DNA of 64,000 nt from Winogradskyella costae (lineage in GTDB: Bacteria; Bacteroidota; Bacteroidia; Flavobacteriales; Flavobacteriaceae): assembly GCF_013403865.1 (NCBI RefSeq), contig NZ_JABFDK010000001.1:1178001-1242000 (forward strand). The letters run 5' to 3'. The position numbers and the translations under genes are program-made. Below the pieces are notes generated by a model. It did no database searches. It saw only the letters and a list, made by a program, of their open reading frames with translations, and had not been told where the DNA came from. Shown here one piece after another: positions 8,544 through 15,928 of the stretch. How positions within the stretch are numbered: the first letter of the stretch is position 1; every line of letters begins with the position of its first letter.

Positions 8544-10787
8544 ATGACAAAAAAGAAACACAGGAAACCTTCAAATAATAAGATTTCCAACCTTACAAAT
8601 ACAATTCTTAGTATTTTAAAAAAAGACAGAAATTCAACATTTAATTATAAACAAATTGCAGCTAAATTGGGCGTTAATGATGCTAGTAGTCGCAATCAGA
8701 TTATAAAGAAACTTCAGCAACTCAAAGCTAAACAAGAGATTGAAGAAGTGGATCGTGGTAAATTTAAAGCCATTGTTAACAACGAATATCATACTGGTAT
8801 TTTAGATTTAGCAGCGAAAGGCAATGGTTATATCATTTCAGATGATTTTGAAGATGATATTTTCGTAGCTTCAAACAATATTAACAAAGCTCTAAACGGA
8901 GACGAAGTAGAGTTCTACGCTTATAAAAGAAAACATAGAGGGAAACAAGAAGGTGAAATAACCACTATTATAAAACGTGCAAAAACGGAATATGTTGGTA
9001 CCATTCAAATTCATGATAAAAAAGGTTTTGCTTTTGTTGTAGCAGATAGCAATAAAATGTACACCGATATTTTTGTGCCTATTAATAAAATAAATAAGGC
9101 AGAAGATGGTGATAAAGTGTTAGTCTCTTTAGAAGATTGGCCAGAAAAAGCAGATTCACCAAACGGAAAAGTTATTGAAGTTTTAGGAAAACCTGGTGAA
9201 CACAGTACAGAAATCCATGCTATTTTAGCTGAATACGGATTGCCATTAGAATTTCCTCAAGATGTTGAAGCCTTCGCTAATAAAATTGATACCTCAATTA
9301 CAGCAGAAGAAATTGCGAAACGTCGCGATATGCGTAAAGATTTAACCTTTACAATAGATCCTAAGGACGCTAAAGATTTTGATGATGCCTTATCATTCAA
9401 AATTTTAGATAATGGCTTATATGAGATAGGAATTCATATTGCAGATGTTTCACACTACTTGCAACCAGGTACAATTTTAGATGATGAAGCTTATGAGCGT
9501 GCAACATCTATTTATTTGGTAGATAGGGTAGTGCCAATGTTGCCAGAAATATTATCTAATGGGGCCTGTTCATTACGTCCACACGAAGAGAAATATACCT
9601 TTTCTGCAGTGTTTCATATGAATGATAAATGCGAAATTAAAAATGAATGGTTCGGTAGAACCGTAACGTATTCTGATGCGCGTTTTGCATATGAAGAAGC
9701 CCAAGCAATTATTGAAAACAATGCTACAATTAACGAGGTTGAAGTTTTAAAGAACGCAGATAAAATTGATACTACAATTCCGGCTGAAGTCTCATTGACA
9801 GGAAAAGAATATCAAACGGCTGTAGAAGTCGCTCAGGCTACCATAAAAATGAACCAATTGGCTAGAAAAATGCGTACAGCTCGTATGCGAGATGGAGCCA
9901 TTTCTTTTGATAAAGTTGAAGTTAAATTTAACTTAGATGAAGAAGCAAATCCAATAGGTATTCACTTTAAGACGAGTAAGGATGCTAATAAAATGATTGA
10001 AGAATTCATGTTATTAGCCAACAGAAAAGTATCAGAATATGTTGGAAAACAGAAACCTGAGAAAACTTTTGTATACCGTGTACACGATGAACCAGACGAA
10101 TCTAAATTAGCACAACTACAAACGGTTGTGGGGCGTTTTGGACATAAATTAAATTTTAAAGATAAAGGCAGTATTGCATCGTCTTTAAATAATTTATTAA
10201 AAGATGTTGTTGGTAAAAAGGAACAAAATTTAGTAGATACCTTAACGATTCGTACCATGTCTAAAGCCGAATATACCACACACAATATCGGTCACTATGG
10301 TTTAGCATTTGAGTATTATAGTCATTTTACATCACCAATTCGTCGTTATCCAGATGTCATGGCACATCGTTTACTGCAACAGTATTTAGATGGCGAAAAA
10401 TCGGCTAATCAAGAGATTTACGAAGAAAAGTGTAAGCATTCTAGTAATATGGAATACTTAGCAACAAGAGCTGAGCGCGATTCTATTAAATATATGCAGA
10501 TTCGTTTTATGCAAGATCATCAAGACGAAGAATTCTTGGGAGTTATTTCTGGAGTTACGGATTGGGGAATTTACATCGAAATTGTGTCTAATAAATGTGA
10601 AGGTATGGTAAGTGTTAGAGATATGAAAGATGATCATTATCAATTTGACCAAGACCAATACGCTATGATTGGACAAAAAACAGGAGCCATGTACCAACTT
10701 GGTGATGAGGTTATTGTAAAAGTTAAAAATGCAGATTTAGTTAAAAAGCATTTAGATTTTTACATGATAGGTAAACCAGAGGCGTAA
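8544..10787 (+). CDS. rnr: Ribonuclease R
   Basis: This 747-residue protein is a processive 3'-to-5' exoribonuclease that degrades structured RNA, mRNA fragments and defective rRNA. A winged-helix region lies at about residues 15-70, cold-shock OB folds at about 85-215, the RNB catalytic domain at about 255-590, and a C-terminal S1 domain at about 650-740. The metal-binding aspartates are visible in TIDPKDAKDFDDALSF: Asp272, Asp278, Asp280 and Asp281. The HYGLAFEYYSHFTSPIRRYP block near residue 585 is the family signature around the catalytic arginine. The start codon is preceded by a long structured leader. Length fits the family. Confidence 0.97.
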   Translation: MTKKKHRKPSNNKISNLTNTILSILKKDRNSTFNYKQIAAKLGVNDASSRNQIIKKLQQLKAKQEIEEVDRGKFKAIVNNEYHTGILDLAAKGNGYIISDDFEDDIFVASNNINKALNGDEVEFYAYKRKHRGKQEGEITTIIKRAKTEYVGTIQIHDKKGFAFVVADSNKMYTDIFVPINKINKAEDGDKVLVSLEDWPEKADSPNGKVIEVLGKPGEHSTEIHAILAEYGLPLEFPQDVEAFANKIDTSITAEEIAKRRDMRKDLTFTIDPKDAKDFDDALSFKILDNGLYEIGIHIADVSHYLQPGTILDDEAYERATSIYLVDRVVPMLPEILSNGACSLRPHEEKYTFSAVFHMNDKCEIKNEWFGRTVTYSDARFAYEEAQAIIENNATINEVEVLKNADKIDTTIPAEVSLTGKEYQTAVEVAQATIKMNQLARKMRTARMRDGAISFDKVEVKFNLDEEANPIGIHFKTSKDANKMIEEFMLLANRKVSEYVGKQKPEKTFVYRVHDEPDESKLAQLQTVVGRFGHKLNFKDKGSIASSLNNLLKDVVGKKEQNLVDTLTIRTMSKAEYTTHNIGHYGLAFEYYSHFTSPIRRYPDVMAHRLLQQYLDGEKSANQEIYEEKCKHSSNMEYLATRAERDSIKYMQIRFMQDHQDEEFLGVISGVTDWGIYIEIVSNKCEGMVSVRDMKDDHYQFDQDQYAMIGQKTGAMYQLGDEVIVKVKNADLVKKHLDFYMIGKPEA

Positions 10788-10842
10788 ATAGTTTTTGTAA
10801 TAGTTCAACTTAAAAAAGGACTTATTAATAAATTTTTAATAG

Positions 10843-11142
10843 ATGATTCTTACCACGACCAATTCTATAGAAAACCATAATATCATAGATTATTTAGGCA
10901 TTGTAACAGGTGTTGCCATAAACAAGCAAGCTATTGCCATGGGATTTAGTATGTCTAAATATTACAATAAATTACAAGTTAGTATTGAGACTGTAAAAGA
11001 AGAAGCGTTTCAAACGTTACAAGATAACGCAGCTAAACTTAATGCAAATGCCGTTGTGGGTATTAAAGTAGAAATTGAGTTAACAACCTCTAATTATGCA
11101 ATGGTTTCTGTAACAGGAACAGCAGTAAAAGTAGCCATATAA
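10843..11142 (+). CDS. YbjQ/UPF0145 family protein
   Basis: This 99-residue protein matches the YbjQ (UPF0145, putative heavy-metal-binding) family. Family features are the N-terminal LTTTNSIENHNIIDYLGIVTG strand, the central helix VKEEAFQTLQDNAAKLNANA, and VVGIKVEI followed by a final VSVTGTAVKV strand. Members form pentameric rings, and their cellular role is unsettled. The stop overlaps the ATG of the next small gene by one base (TAATG), so the two are probably translated together. Confidence 0.8.
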   Translation: MILTTTNSIENHNIIDYLGIVTGVAINKQAIAMGFSMSKYYNKLQVSIETVKEEAFQTLQDNAAKLNANAVVGIKVEIELTTSNYAMVSVTGTAVKVAI

Positions 11143-11378
11143 TGGAGACAAGTACAAAAGCTGGCCTATACGTTTTTTTAATATTTGGCGTTATTTATGT
11201 TATAGTAAGACTTAGCATTCAATCTGTTTTTACAGATATTAATCAAATGGTGTTAGCAGTAGCATCTGCTGTCATTACAATAATTTTAACTCCTCAAAGA
11301 CGAGTAATAAAAAAGCAATCTGGAGACGAAATTCAGTTGAAATGGTTATTTATGAAAAAAGTATTTACCTTAAAATAA
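11142..11378 (+). CDS. Small two-helix membrane protein
   Basis: I do not recognise this 78-residue protein. It has two probable membrane helices, about residues 7-25 (AGLYVFLIFGVIYVIVRLSI) and about 33-48, followed by a basic cytoplasmic tail (PQRRVIKKQ, LKWLFMKKVFTLK). It overlaps the YbjQ-like gene by one base and lies 9 bases before a DUF2807 gene, so it belongs to a small envelope operon. The tight spacing supports it as a real gene. Confidence 0.65.
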   Translation: METSTKAGLYVFLIFGVIYVIVRLSIQSVFTDINQMVLAVASAVITIILTPQRRVIKKQSGDEIQLKWLFMKKVFTLK

Positions 11379-11387
11379 TAATGTTTT

Positions 11388-12059
11388 ATGAAAAATATAT
11401 ATTTAGTATTAGCATTAGTTTGTACGTTAGTTATTAATGCTCAAGATTCAATTGAAAAACAAGTTGGTGAATTTTCAACAGTAAAGGTGTTTGATTTAAT
11501 TCATCTTAAAATGATGGCTTCTGATGAAAATAAAGTCGTGATTTCAGGCAAAAATAGAAATGATGTTGAAGTTGTAAATAATAACGGAAAACTTAAAATT
11601 CGCATGAATCTTAAGGAAAGCTACGATGGTGACGACACCGTTGTACTACTTTATTTTACTACTGTAGATGAAATAGATGCTAATGAAGGTGCAAAAGTCA
11701 CTGTAAAGGAAACTATAAAGCAATATGAACTCGATTTAAGAGTACAAGAAGGAGCAGAGATTACAGCTAATTTAGAAACCACATATGCTAATTTTAGAGC
11801 TGTAACTGGCGGTACAATAAAGGCTTCCGGAAGTTCAAAAAGTCAAGATATTTCAATATATACTGGAGGAGTGTTTAATGGTAAAGATTTTATTACGGAA
11901 AATACAGATGTTAGTATTAATGCCGCAGGTGAAGCTTATATCCATGCTACAGAAACTGCTAATGCCAGAATTAAAGCAGGCGGTAATGTCTATATTTATG
12001 GGAAACCAAGTCAAGTTGAAGAAAGTACAATTCTTGGTGGTAAAATAAAACGTATGTAA
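11388..12059 (+). CDS. Head GIN domain (DUF2807) secreted protein
   Basis: This 223-residue protein has a signal peptide (residues 1-18, MKNIYLVLALVCTLVINAQ). The rest is the repeated beta-strand pattern of the DUF2807 or head GIN domain: FDLIHLKMMASDENKVVISG, LKIRMNLKE, then short turns rich in Gly, Ala and Asn (YANFRAVTGGTIKASGS, NTDVSINAAGEAYIHATE) and a final KAGGNVYIYGKP. This resembles a right-handed beta-helix. These proteins are abundant in Bacteroidota and lie outside the cytoplasm. Their function is unknown, with roles in adhesion or surface structure suggested. It follows the small membrane gene by 9 bases. Confidence 0.82.
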   Translation: MKNIYLVLALVCTLVINAQDSIEKQVGEFSTVKVFDLIHLKMMASDENKVVISGKNRNDVEVVNNNGKLKIRMNLKESYDGDDTVVLLYFTTVDEIDANEGAKVTVKETIKQYELDLRVQEGAEITANLETTYANFRAVTGGTIKASGSSKSQDISIYTGGVFNGKDFITENTDVSINAAGEAYIHATETANARIKAGGNVYIYGKPSQVEESTILGGKIKRM

Positions 12060-12075
12060 GTTCCGTTGAGTTTCT

Positions 12076-12083
12076 TACATTTG
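12076..12083 (+). promoter_or_regulatory. Probable -7 box of the LysE-family gene
   Basis: TACATTTG is an exact TAnnTTTG match 19 bases before the ATG at 12103. The triplet 19 bases upstream reads ATG instead of TTG. This box suggests that the transporter has its own promoter. Confidence 0.45.
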
Positions 12084-12102
12084 TGTAAACCGCAAGTTTT
12101 AC

Positions 12103-12786
12103 ATGTTAGACGATATCTTAACAGCCATTCCCTTTGGAATAATTTTAGCCTTTACTATTGGACCAGTTTTTTTTGTATTACTAGAAACTAGTGCTACCAA
12201 AGGCTTTACAAGCGCCATTATCTTCGATTTAGGTGTTATTTTCGCTGATATCGTTTTTATCCTTGTTATTTTTAAAAGTACAGATACACTTTTAGATAAA
12301 ATAAAAGACGATCCAAAACTATTAGTTTTTGGAGGCGCATTATTAGTTATTTACGGACTTATTAGTTTCATAAAAACATCTAAATCTTTCCGATCTATTG
12401 TAAGAGAACATCATAGAATTGAGCTTCCTAAAAAGGATTATGGTAAACTTTTTGTAAAAGGATTTCTACTAAATTTTATCAATATTGGTGTACTCTTAGG
12501 CTGGTTAGGGTTTATAGTCATTGGGACTTCTATTACAACCTCTGAAAACGGAGTAACTATCTTTATTGTAACCATGTTAATAGCTTATTTCTTAACAGAT
12601 TTGATTAAAATAGCAGCTGCCAAACGACTAAAAAACAAGTTGACTCCACGACGTATTTTTAAGACTAAAAAAATTGTAGCCTTAGTTATTTTAGTTTTTG
12701 GTATTATTCTATTAAGTCAGGGACTTTTTCCGGATCTTTATGAAAAGGGGATTGAACAGATAGAGCTTGTTAATCCTATAGATTAA
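12103..12786 (+). CDS. LysE/RhtB family exporter
   Basis: This 227-residue integral membrane protein belongs to the LysE/RhtB amino-acid exporter superfamily. The N-terminal block IPFGIILAFTIGPVFFVLLET (about residues 9-29) carries the conserved GP in helix I, and six hydrophobic helices can be counted along the chain. A basic cytoplasmic loop (REHHRIELPKKDYGKLFVKG) follows helix III and precedes NFINIGVLLGWLGFIVIG. The family exports amino acids or related small metabolites, and the substrate is unknown here. Length is typical. Confidence 0.83.
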   Translation: MLDDILTAIPFGIILAFTIGPVFFVLLETSATKGFTSAIIFDLGVIFADIVFILVIFKSTDTLLDKIKDDPKLLVFGGALLVIYGLISFIKTSKSFRSIVREHHRIELPKKDYGKLFVKGFLLNFINIGVLLGWLGFIVIGTSITTSENGVTIFIVTMLIAYFLTDLIKIAAAKRLKNKLTPRRIFKTKKIVALVILVFGIILLSQGLFPDLYEKGIEQIELVNPID

Positions 12787-12891
12787 GTACTTCTATAATT
12801 TTTATTGACGTATAAAGTACGTACTGAAGTTATTTTATAATATTATTAGTAAATTCAACACCATTGTATTTATGTTTAAATAAGTTATAGA

Positions 12892-14667
12892 ATGATTTAT
12901 AGACTACTGCTTGTATTTTTTTTAGTTTCCTTTTTTAGCATTAGCGCTCAAACGACTAACACTACTACTGAACTAAAAGAAATAGCCTTTTCAGAACTGA
13001 TAAGTGAATTAACCAACGGTAAAGATTCTATATTTTCTCTTAAAAATGCCATCGTTAAATTTAATAAAGTAAAGGATGAAAGGTATAGCTTATATGAATA
13101 CAGATTTAAAGGAAAAAAATATCCTTCTGATACCATTCAGATTCATAAAACTATATATTTTGAGAATGTTCATTTCGAAAATCATTTAAGTGCATACAAT
13201 TACGCATTTATAAATTTTCGCTTTCATAAGCCTATTATACTAACTAATACTAATGCGGCAAATTTTTTTAATTGTCAATTTAAAAATAGTTTTACTTACC
13301 AAAATTCTAACACTACAAAAAATAATATTTCTAATAAGCTATCGCTTAGTAAAAATACATTTAATTCTAAGGTATTTATTGTTGACTATAGTGAAAACAG
13401 TGATTTAATTCTTACTATAGAAAACTCTACTTTTAATTATTTTGGTACTCAGGATTATTCAAATATTGTTCGCCCTTTGTTAACCATAAATGTTGCAAAT
13501 CCATTATATTTTAGTTTCATTTCTAATAATATTAATTATAATAACGAAACATTTAATTTTCAAGCTATGGATAGTAAGGAAATTTATTTTGTAAAAAATC
13601 AAATTAAATCAAATGTTTGGAGTTACCTATTCATTAACAATACTGAAAAGCTTTCATTTATTGATAATACCATTGAGTCCGATTTACTTTTTGGTATTGA
13701 CAAAATGAAAGTTGAATATGAAATGCAATGGCCTATAACAACGCATAAAATAATTCCTGTTAATTATGTATTTTCTAATCAAGAAAATATAGGAAATACT
13801 ATTAATAAAACATTGGACTCGCTTTACATACATAGTAGAGTTACAGATGAATCGTATTATAAAAATGAATTGACTCTGCTTAGTAAATTTCATTCCTATT
13901 TTAAAGAATTTCACGATAGACATTCGGCAAATGATGTATACATCAAAATAAAGCATTTAGAAACGGAGCGTTTAGAACATCTTTATGAAGAAGATAAATC
14001 ATTTACAAACTACTTTGAAATGATTGTCAATCGGTTTTTGGAACGATTTTCAGATTACGGAACAAGTCCTTCCAAAATTGTAATATCTTCCTTTAATATT
14101 ATTTTACTTTTTGCCTTTTTATTTTTGTTTTCCTCCAATTCTTGGAATAAAATTAACCTAAACAGATATAATAAAGGCATTGCACAATCCATCAATTATT
14201 TTACATCAGATGTTACTATTATTAAGGCGTACGAGATAGATGAAAATAAGATTCTTAAAAACACGAACACAAAAGCGACATTAATTGAGAATAGAAATCA
14301 TGTACCTAAAGTATTTTCTTTTTTTTCGCTTTTATTTATAAACACTCAAACGAAACTCGTAGAAATTAAATTATCGTTTTGGAACTATCTCAATGTTGTA
14401 AAAAATAGCTGGCATGGGTTATCATCATTCAAAAGGATGGTTTACAGTTTTTTAATAGGAGTCCTAATACTTGGGTATTTACTTATAAAAGTACTATCTA
14501 TCTTATTTAATGCGCTAACACTTAGTATTAATTCGTTTACAACCTTAGGATTTGGAGAAATTCCTATTAAAGGAATCGGTCGGTATTTAGCGATAGTAGA
14601 AGGCTTTATTGGTTGGATATTTCTTACCTTATTCAGTGTGACTCTAATTTCTCAAATATTAAGTTAG
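12892..14667 (+). CDS. Secreted-domain and two-helix potassium-channel-like fusion protein
   Basis: This 591-residue protein starts with a signal peptide (residues 1-20, ending SISAQ). A large extracytoplasmic region to about residue 300 has short Asn/Phe-rich repeats (FINFRFHKPIILTNTNAANF, FNCQFKNSF) resembling a beta-helix or pentapeptide-like solenoid. A helical segment follows (HSYFKEFHDRHSANDVYIKI), then a membrane helix at about 398-418. The C-terminus has two more helices flanking a pore loop whose filter reads TTLGFGEIP (Thr550-Pro558), close to the K+ channel TVGYGD. Comparable bacterial proteins join pentapeptide repeats to an ion channel module. Ion selectivity is inferred only from the filter. 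No partner gene is evident. Confidence 0.7.
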   Translation: MIYRLLLVFFLVSFFSISAQTTNTTTELKEIAFSELISELTNGKDSIFSLKNAIVKFNKVKDERYSLYEYRFKGKKYPSDTIQIHKTIYFENVHFENHLSAYNYAFINFRFHKPIILTNTNAANFFNCQFKNSFTYQNSNTTKNNISNKLSLSKNTFNSKVFIVDYSENSDLILTIENSTFNYFGTQDYSNIVRPLLTINVANPLYFSFISNNINYNNETFNFQAMDSKEIYFVKNQIKSNVWSYLFINNTEKLSFIDNTIESDLLFGIDKMKVEYEMQWPITTHKIIPVNYVFSNQENIGNTINKTLDSLYIHSRVTDESYYKNELTLLSKFHSYFKEFHDRHSANDVYIKIKHLETERLEHLYEEDKSFTNYFEMIVNRFLERFSDYGTSPSKIVISSFNIILLFAFLFLFSSNSWNKINLNRYNKGIAQSINYFTSDVTIIKAYEIDENKILKNTNTKATLIENRNHVPKVFSFFSLLFINTQTKLVEIKLSFWNYLNVVKNSWHGLSSFKRMVYSFLIGVLILGYLLIKVLSILFNALTLSINSFTTLGFGEIPIKGIGRYLAIVEGFIGWIFLTLFSVTLISQILS

Positions 14668-14836
14668 AATAATAAAGATTCACACTTATAATTAGAAATA
14701 AAAGAACCTTTAACGTATGTTGAAGATTTTTTGAGGATACCAAAACGATAGGATTCGAATCGCGTATCTATTAATCTAAATTTTCTAAAAATTTAAGAAA
14801 TAAAAAAAGCCTCTAAGATAACTTAGAAGCTTTTTG
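14668..14836. other. Gap with tRNA-Cys terminator
   Basis: No coding potential is seen. The GGATTCGAATCGC stretch at 14751-14763 resembles a tRNA T-arm, but no cloverleaf can be folded around it. The right end contains the tRNA-Cys terminator. Confidence 0.4.
14802..14830 (-). terminator. Rho-independent terminator after tRNA-Cys
   Basis: On the minus strand a 9-bp stem with one wobble pair (14822-14830 with 14809-14817) and a 4-base loop is followed by seven T residues. It begins six bases after the tRNA 3' end. Confidence 0.8.
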
Positions 14837-14907
14837 AGGTGTCGAGCGGATTCGAACCGCTGTAGATGGTGTTGCAGACCACTGCCTAGCCACTCGGCCA
14901 CGACACC
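14837..14907 (-). tRNA. tRNA-Cys (GCA anticodon)
   Basis: The minus strand folds as a cloverleaf of 71 bases. The 7-bp acceptor stem pairs GGTGTCG with CGACACC. The anticodon loop reads CTGCAAC with GCA at its centre, and the T-arm is GCGGTTCGAATCCGC. The discriminator base is U, as required by cysteinyl-tRNA synthetase. The CCA end is not encoded and must be added afterwards. A terminator lies immediately downstream. Confidence 0.96.
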
Positions 14908-15001
14908 CTTTATTCCTTTGAAAAAAGGAATCTCATCAATTTAAACTTAATTTAACGAGAGCGCAAATATAAAAATTATATACGTTATACCCTAAATAGC
15001 A

Positions 15002-15364
15002 TTACTTTTTTCGCTTTTGCGTCATTTTTATGGTAACCATCTCAACATCACCACCAATGGGTGGATTAATTTTACTAACCGCAACTGTAGCTTTAGTAAT
15101 TAACGCTTCTTCACTAAAAACACGATTCAAAATGCGCTTGGCAACCGTTTCTAAAAGCTTAGAAGGTTGAGCCATTTCTTCTCTAACAATTTTATTCAGC
15201 AATACATAATCTACAGTGTCACTCAATTCATCAGATCCTGCTGAGGTTTGTAAATTAGCTTTAACTTCAATATCTACACGGTAATCGCTACCAATAGCAG
15301 TTTCTTCTTTTAAACAACCATGATTAGCAAATACTCTTATATTTTCAACCTTTATAATTCCCAT
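15002..15364 (-). CDS. folB: Dihydroneopterin aldolase
   Basis: This 120-residue enzyme converts 7,8-dihydroneopterin to 6-hydroxymethyl-7,8-dihydropterin in folate synthesis. FolB features are IRVFANHGCLKEET (residues 9-22), with the conserved glutamates near the pterin, the central VDYVLLNKIV helix start, LLETVAKRIL, and the C-terminal VSKINPPIGGDVEMVTIKM, where the lysine before NPP is the catalytic Lys. Length is typical. A CAAAAATA complement at 15369-15376 gives a TATTTTTG -7-like box very close to the start, so the mRNA leader would be very short. Confidence 0.93.
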   Translation of the reverse strand: MGIIKVENIRVFANHGCLKEETAIGSDYRVDIEVKANLQTSAGSDELSDTVDYVLLNKIVREEMAQPSKLLETVAKRILNRVFSEEALITKATVAVSKINPPIGGDVEMVTIKMTQKRKK

Positions 15365-15436
15365 AGGACAAAAATAATACTAAGTTCACATAAACTGAAT
15401 TTCTAATAGAATTTTAATTCAGTTAATTATGATCTG

Positions 15437-15460
15437 GTCACTGAGCGAAGTCGAAGTGAC
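15437..15460. repeat. Short dispersed-type hairpin repeat
   Basis: GTCACTGAGCG followed by AAGTCGAAGTGAC forms an imperfect inverted repeat with GTCACT/AGTGAC ends. It contains the GAGCGAAGTCGAA core that I recall as a recurrent intergenic repeat in Flavobacteriaceae and other bacteria. It lies between two convergent or minus-strand genes and is not part of a real coding region. Confidence 0.45.
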
Positions 15461-15572
15461 ACTTGGAGGACATTTTGAAGGCTATAAAAATCAAATAAAA
15501 ACTGAATTAGCATCAGTTACCACTAATAAGTGTTGTTTCTGGTTCTTACAGCGAAGCGATCTTTACGCTTCT

Positions 15573-15773
15573 TTAACTCGTAAACAAATCAAAAATGTTA
15601 CTCATAGCACTAGTTTTAGCTTTATAAAATTCAGTATACGTGCACTTTTTACAGGTGACTGACGTAAATTTTTTATTCTGAATATCGAAGATTTTAGAAA
15701 ACGTGCCACCAGTGGCCCGCATCTGATCAACAGTACAGGTATTATTATCGCATTTTGGACATTTATAATTCAT
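15573..15773 (-). CDS. Zinc-ribbon protein (DUF2082/Zn_ribbon_13-like)
   Basis: This 66-residue protein has two Cys pairs, YKCPKCDNN at residues 3-11 and VTCKKCTYTEFY at about 39-50, joined by the conserved RATGGTFSKIFDIQNKKFT segment. The combination matches the small nucleic-acid-binding zinc-ribbon family DUF2082. Members are probably zinc-binding proteins with no settled function. The tail (SAMSNIFDLFTS) also fits the family. It stands alone upstream of folB on the same strand, separated by about 200 bases. Confidence 0.82.
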   Translation of the reverse strand: MNYKCPKCDNNTCTVDQMRATGGTFSKIFDIQNKKFTSVTCKKCTYTEFYKAKTSAMSNIFDLFTS

Positions 15774-15928
15774 TTCAGTATTCGGTTATTGATTCATAGT
15801 ATCAGTCTAAAATAGTAAATAAATGTTACAATTTGTTTAATTTTACCACCTGGAATAATGATGTTGAATTTTAGTGTTGTGTATAGATTTTACCCAATAG
15901 CTAATTGCCAACAGCTAATACCTAAAAC

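Noticed and set aside
14736..14775. GGATTCGAATCGC stretch near tRNA-Cys, possibly a decayed tRNA or an integration footprint
   Set aside because: It shares only the conserved T-loop bases with the tRNA. The stems do not pair, and no integrase or flanking repeat is visible.
15429..15662. Plus-strand frame next to the zinc-ribbon gene
   Set aside because: It begins in the GAGCGAAGTCGAAGTG repeat and overlaps the real zinc-ribbon gene on the other strand. The translation resembles no family.
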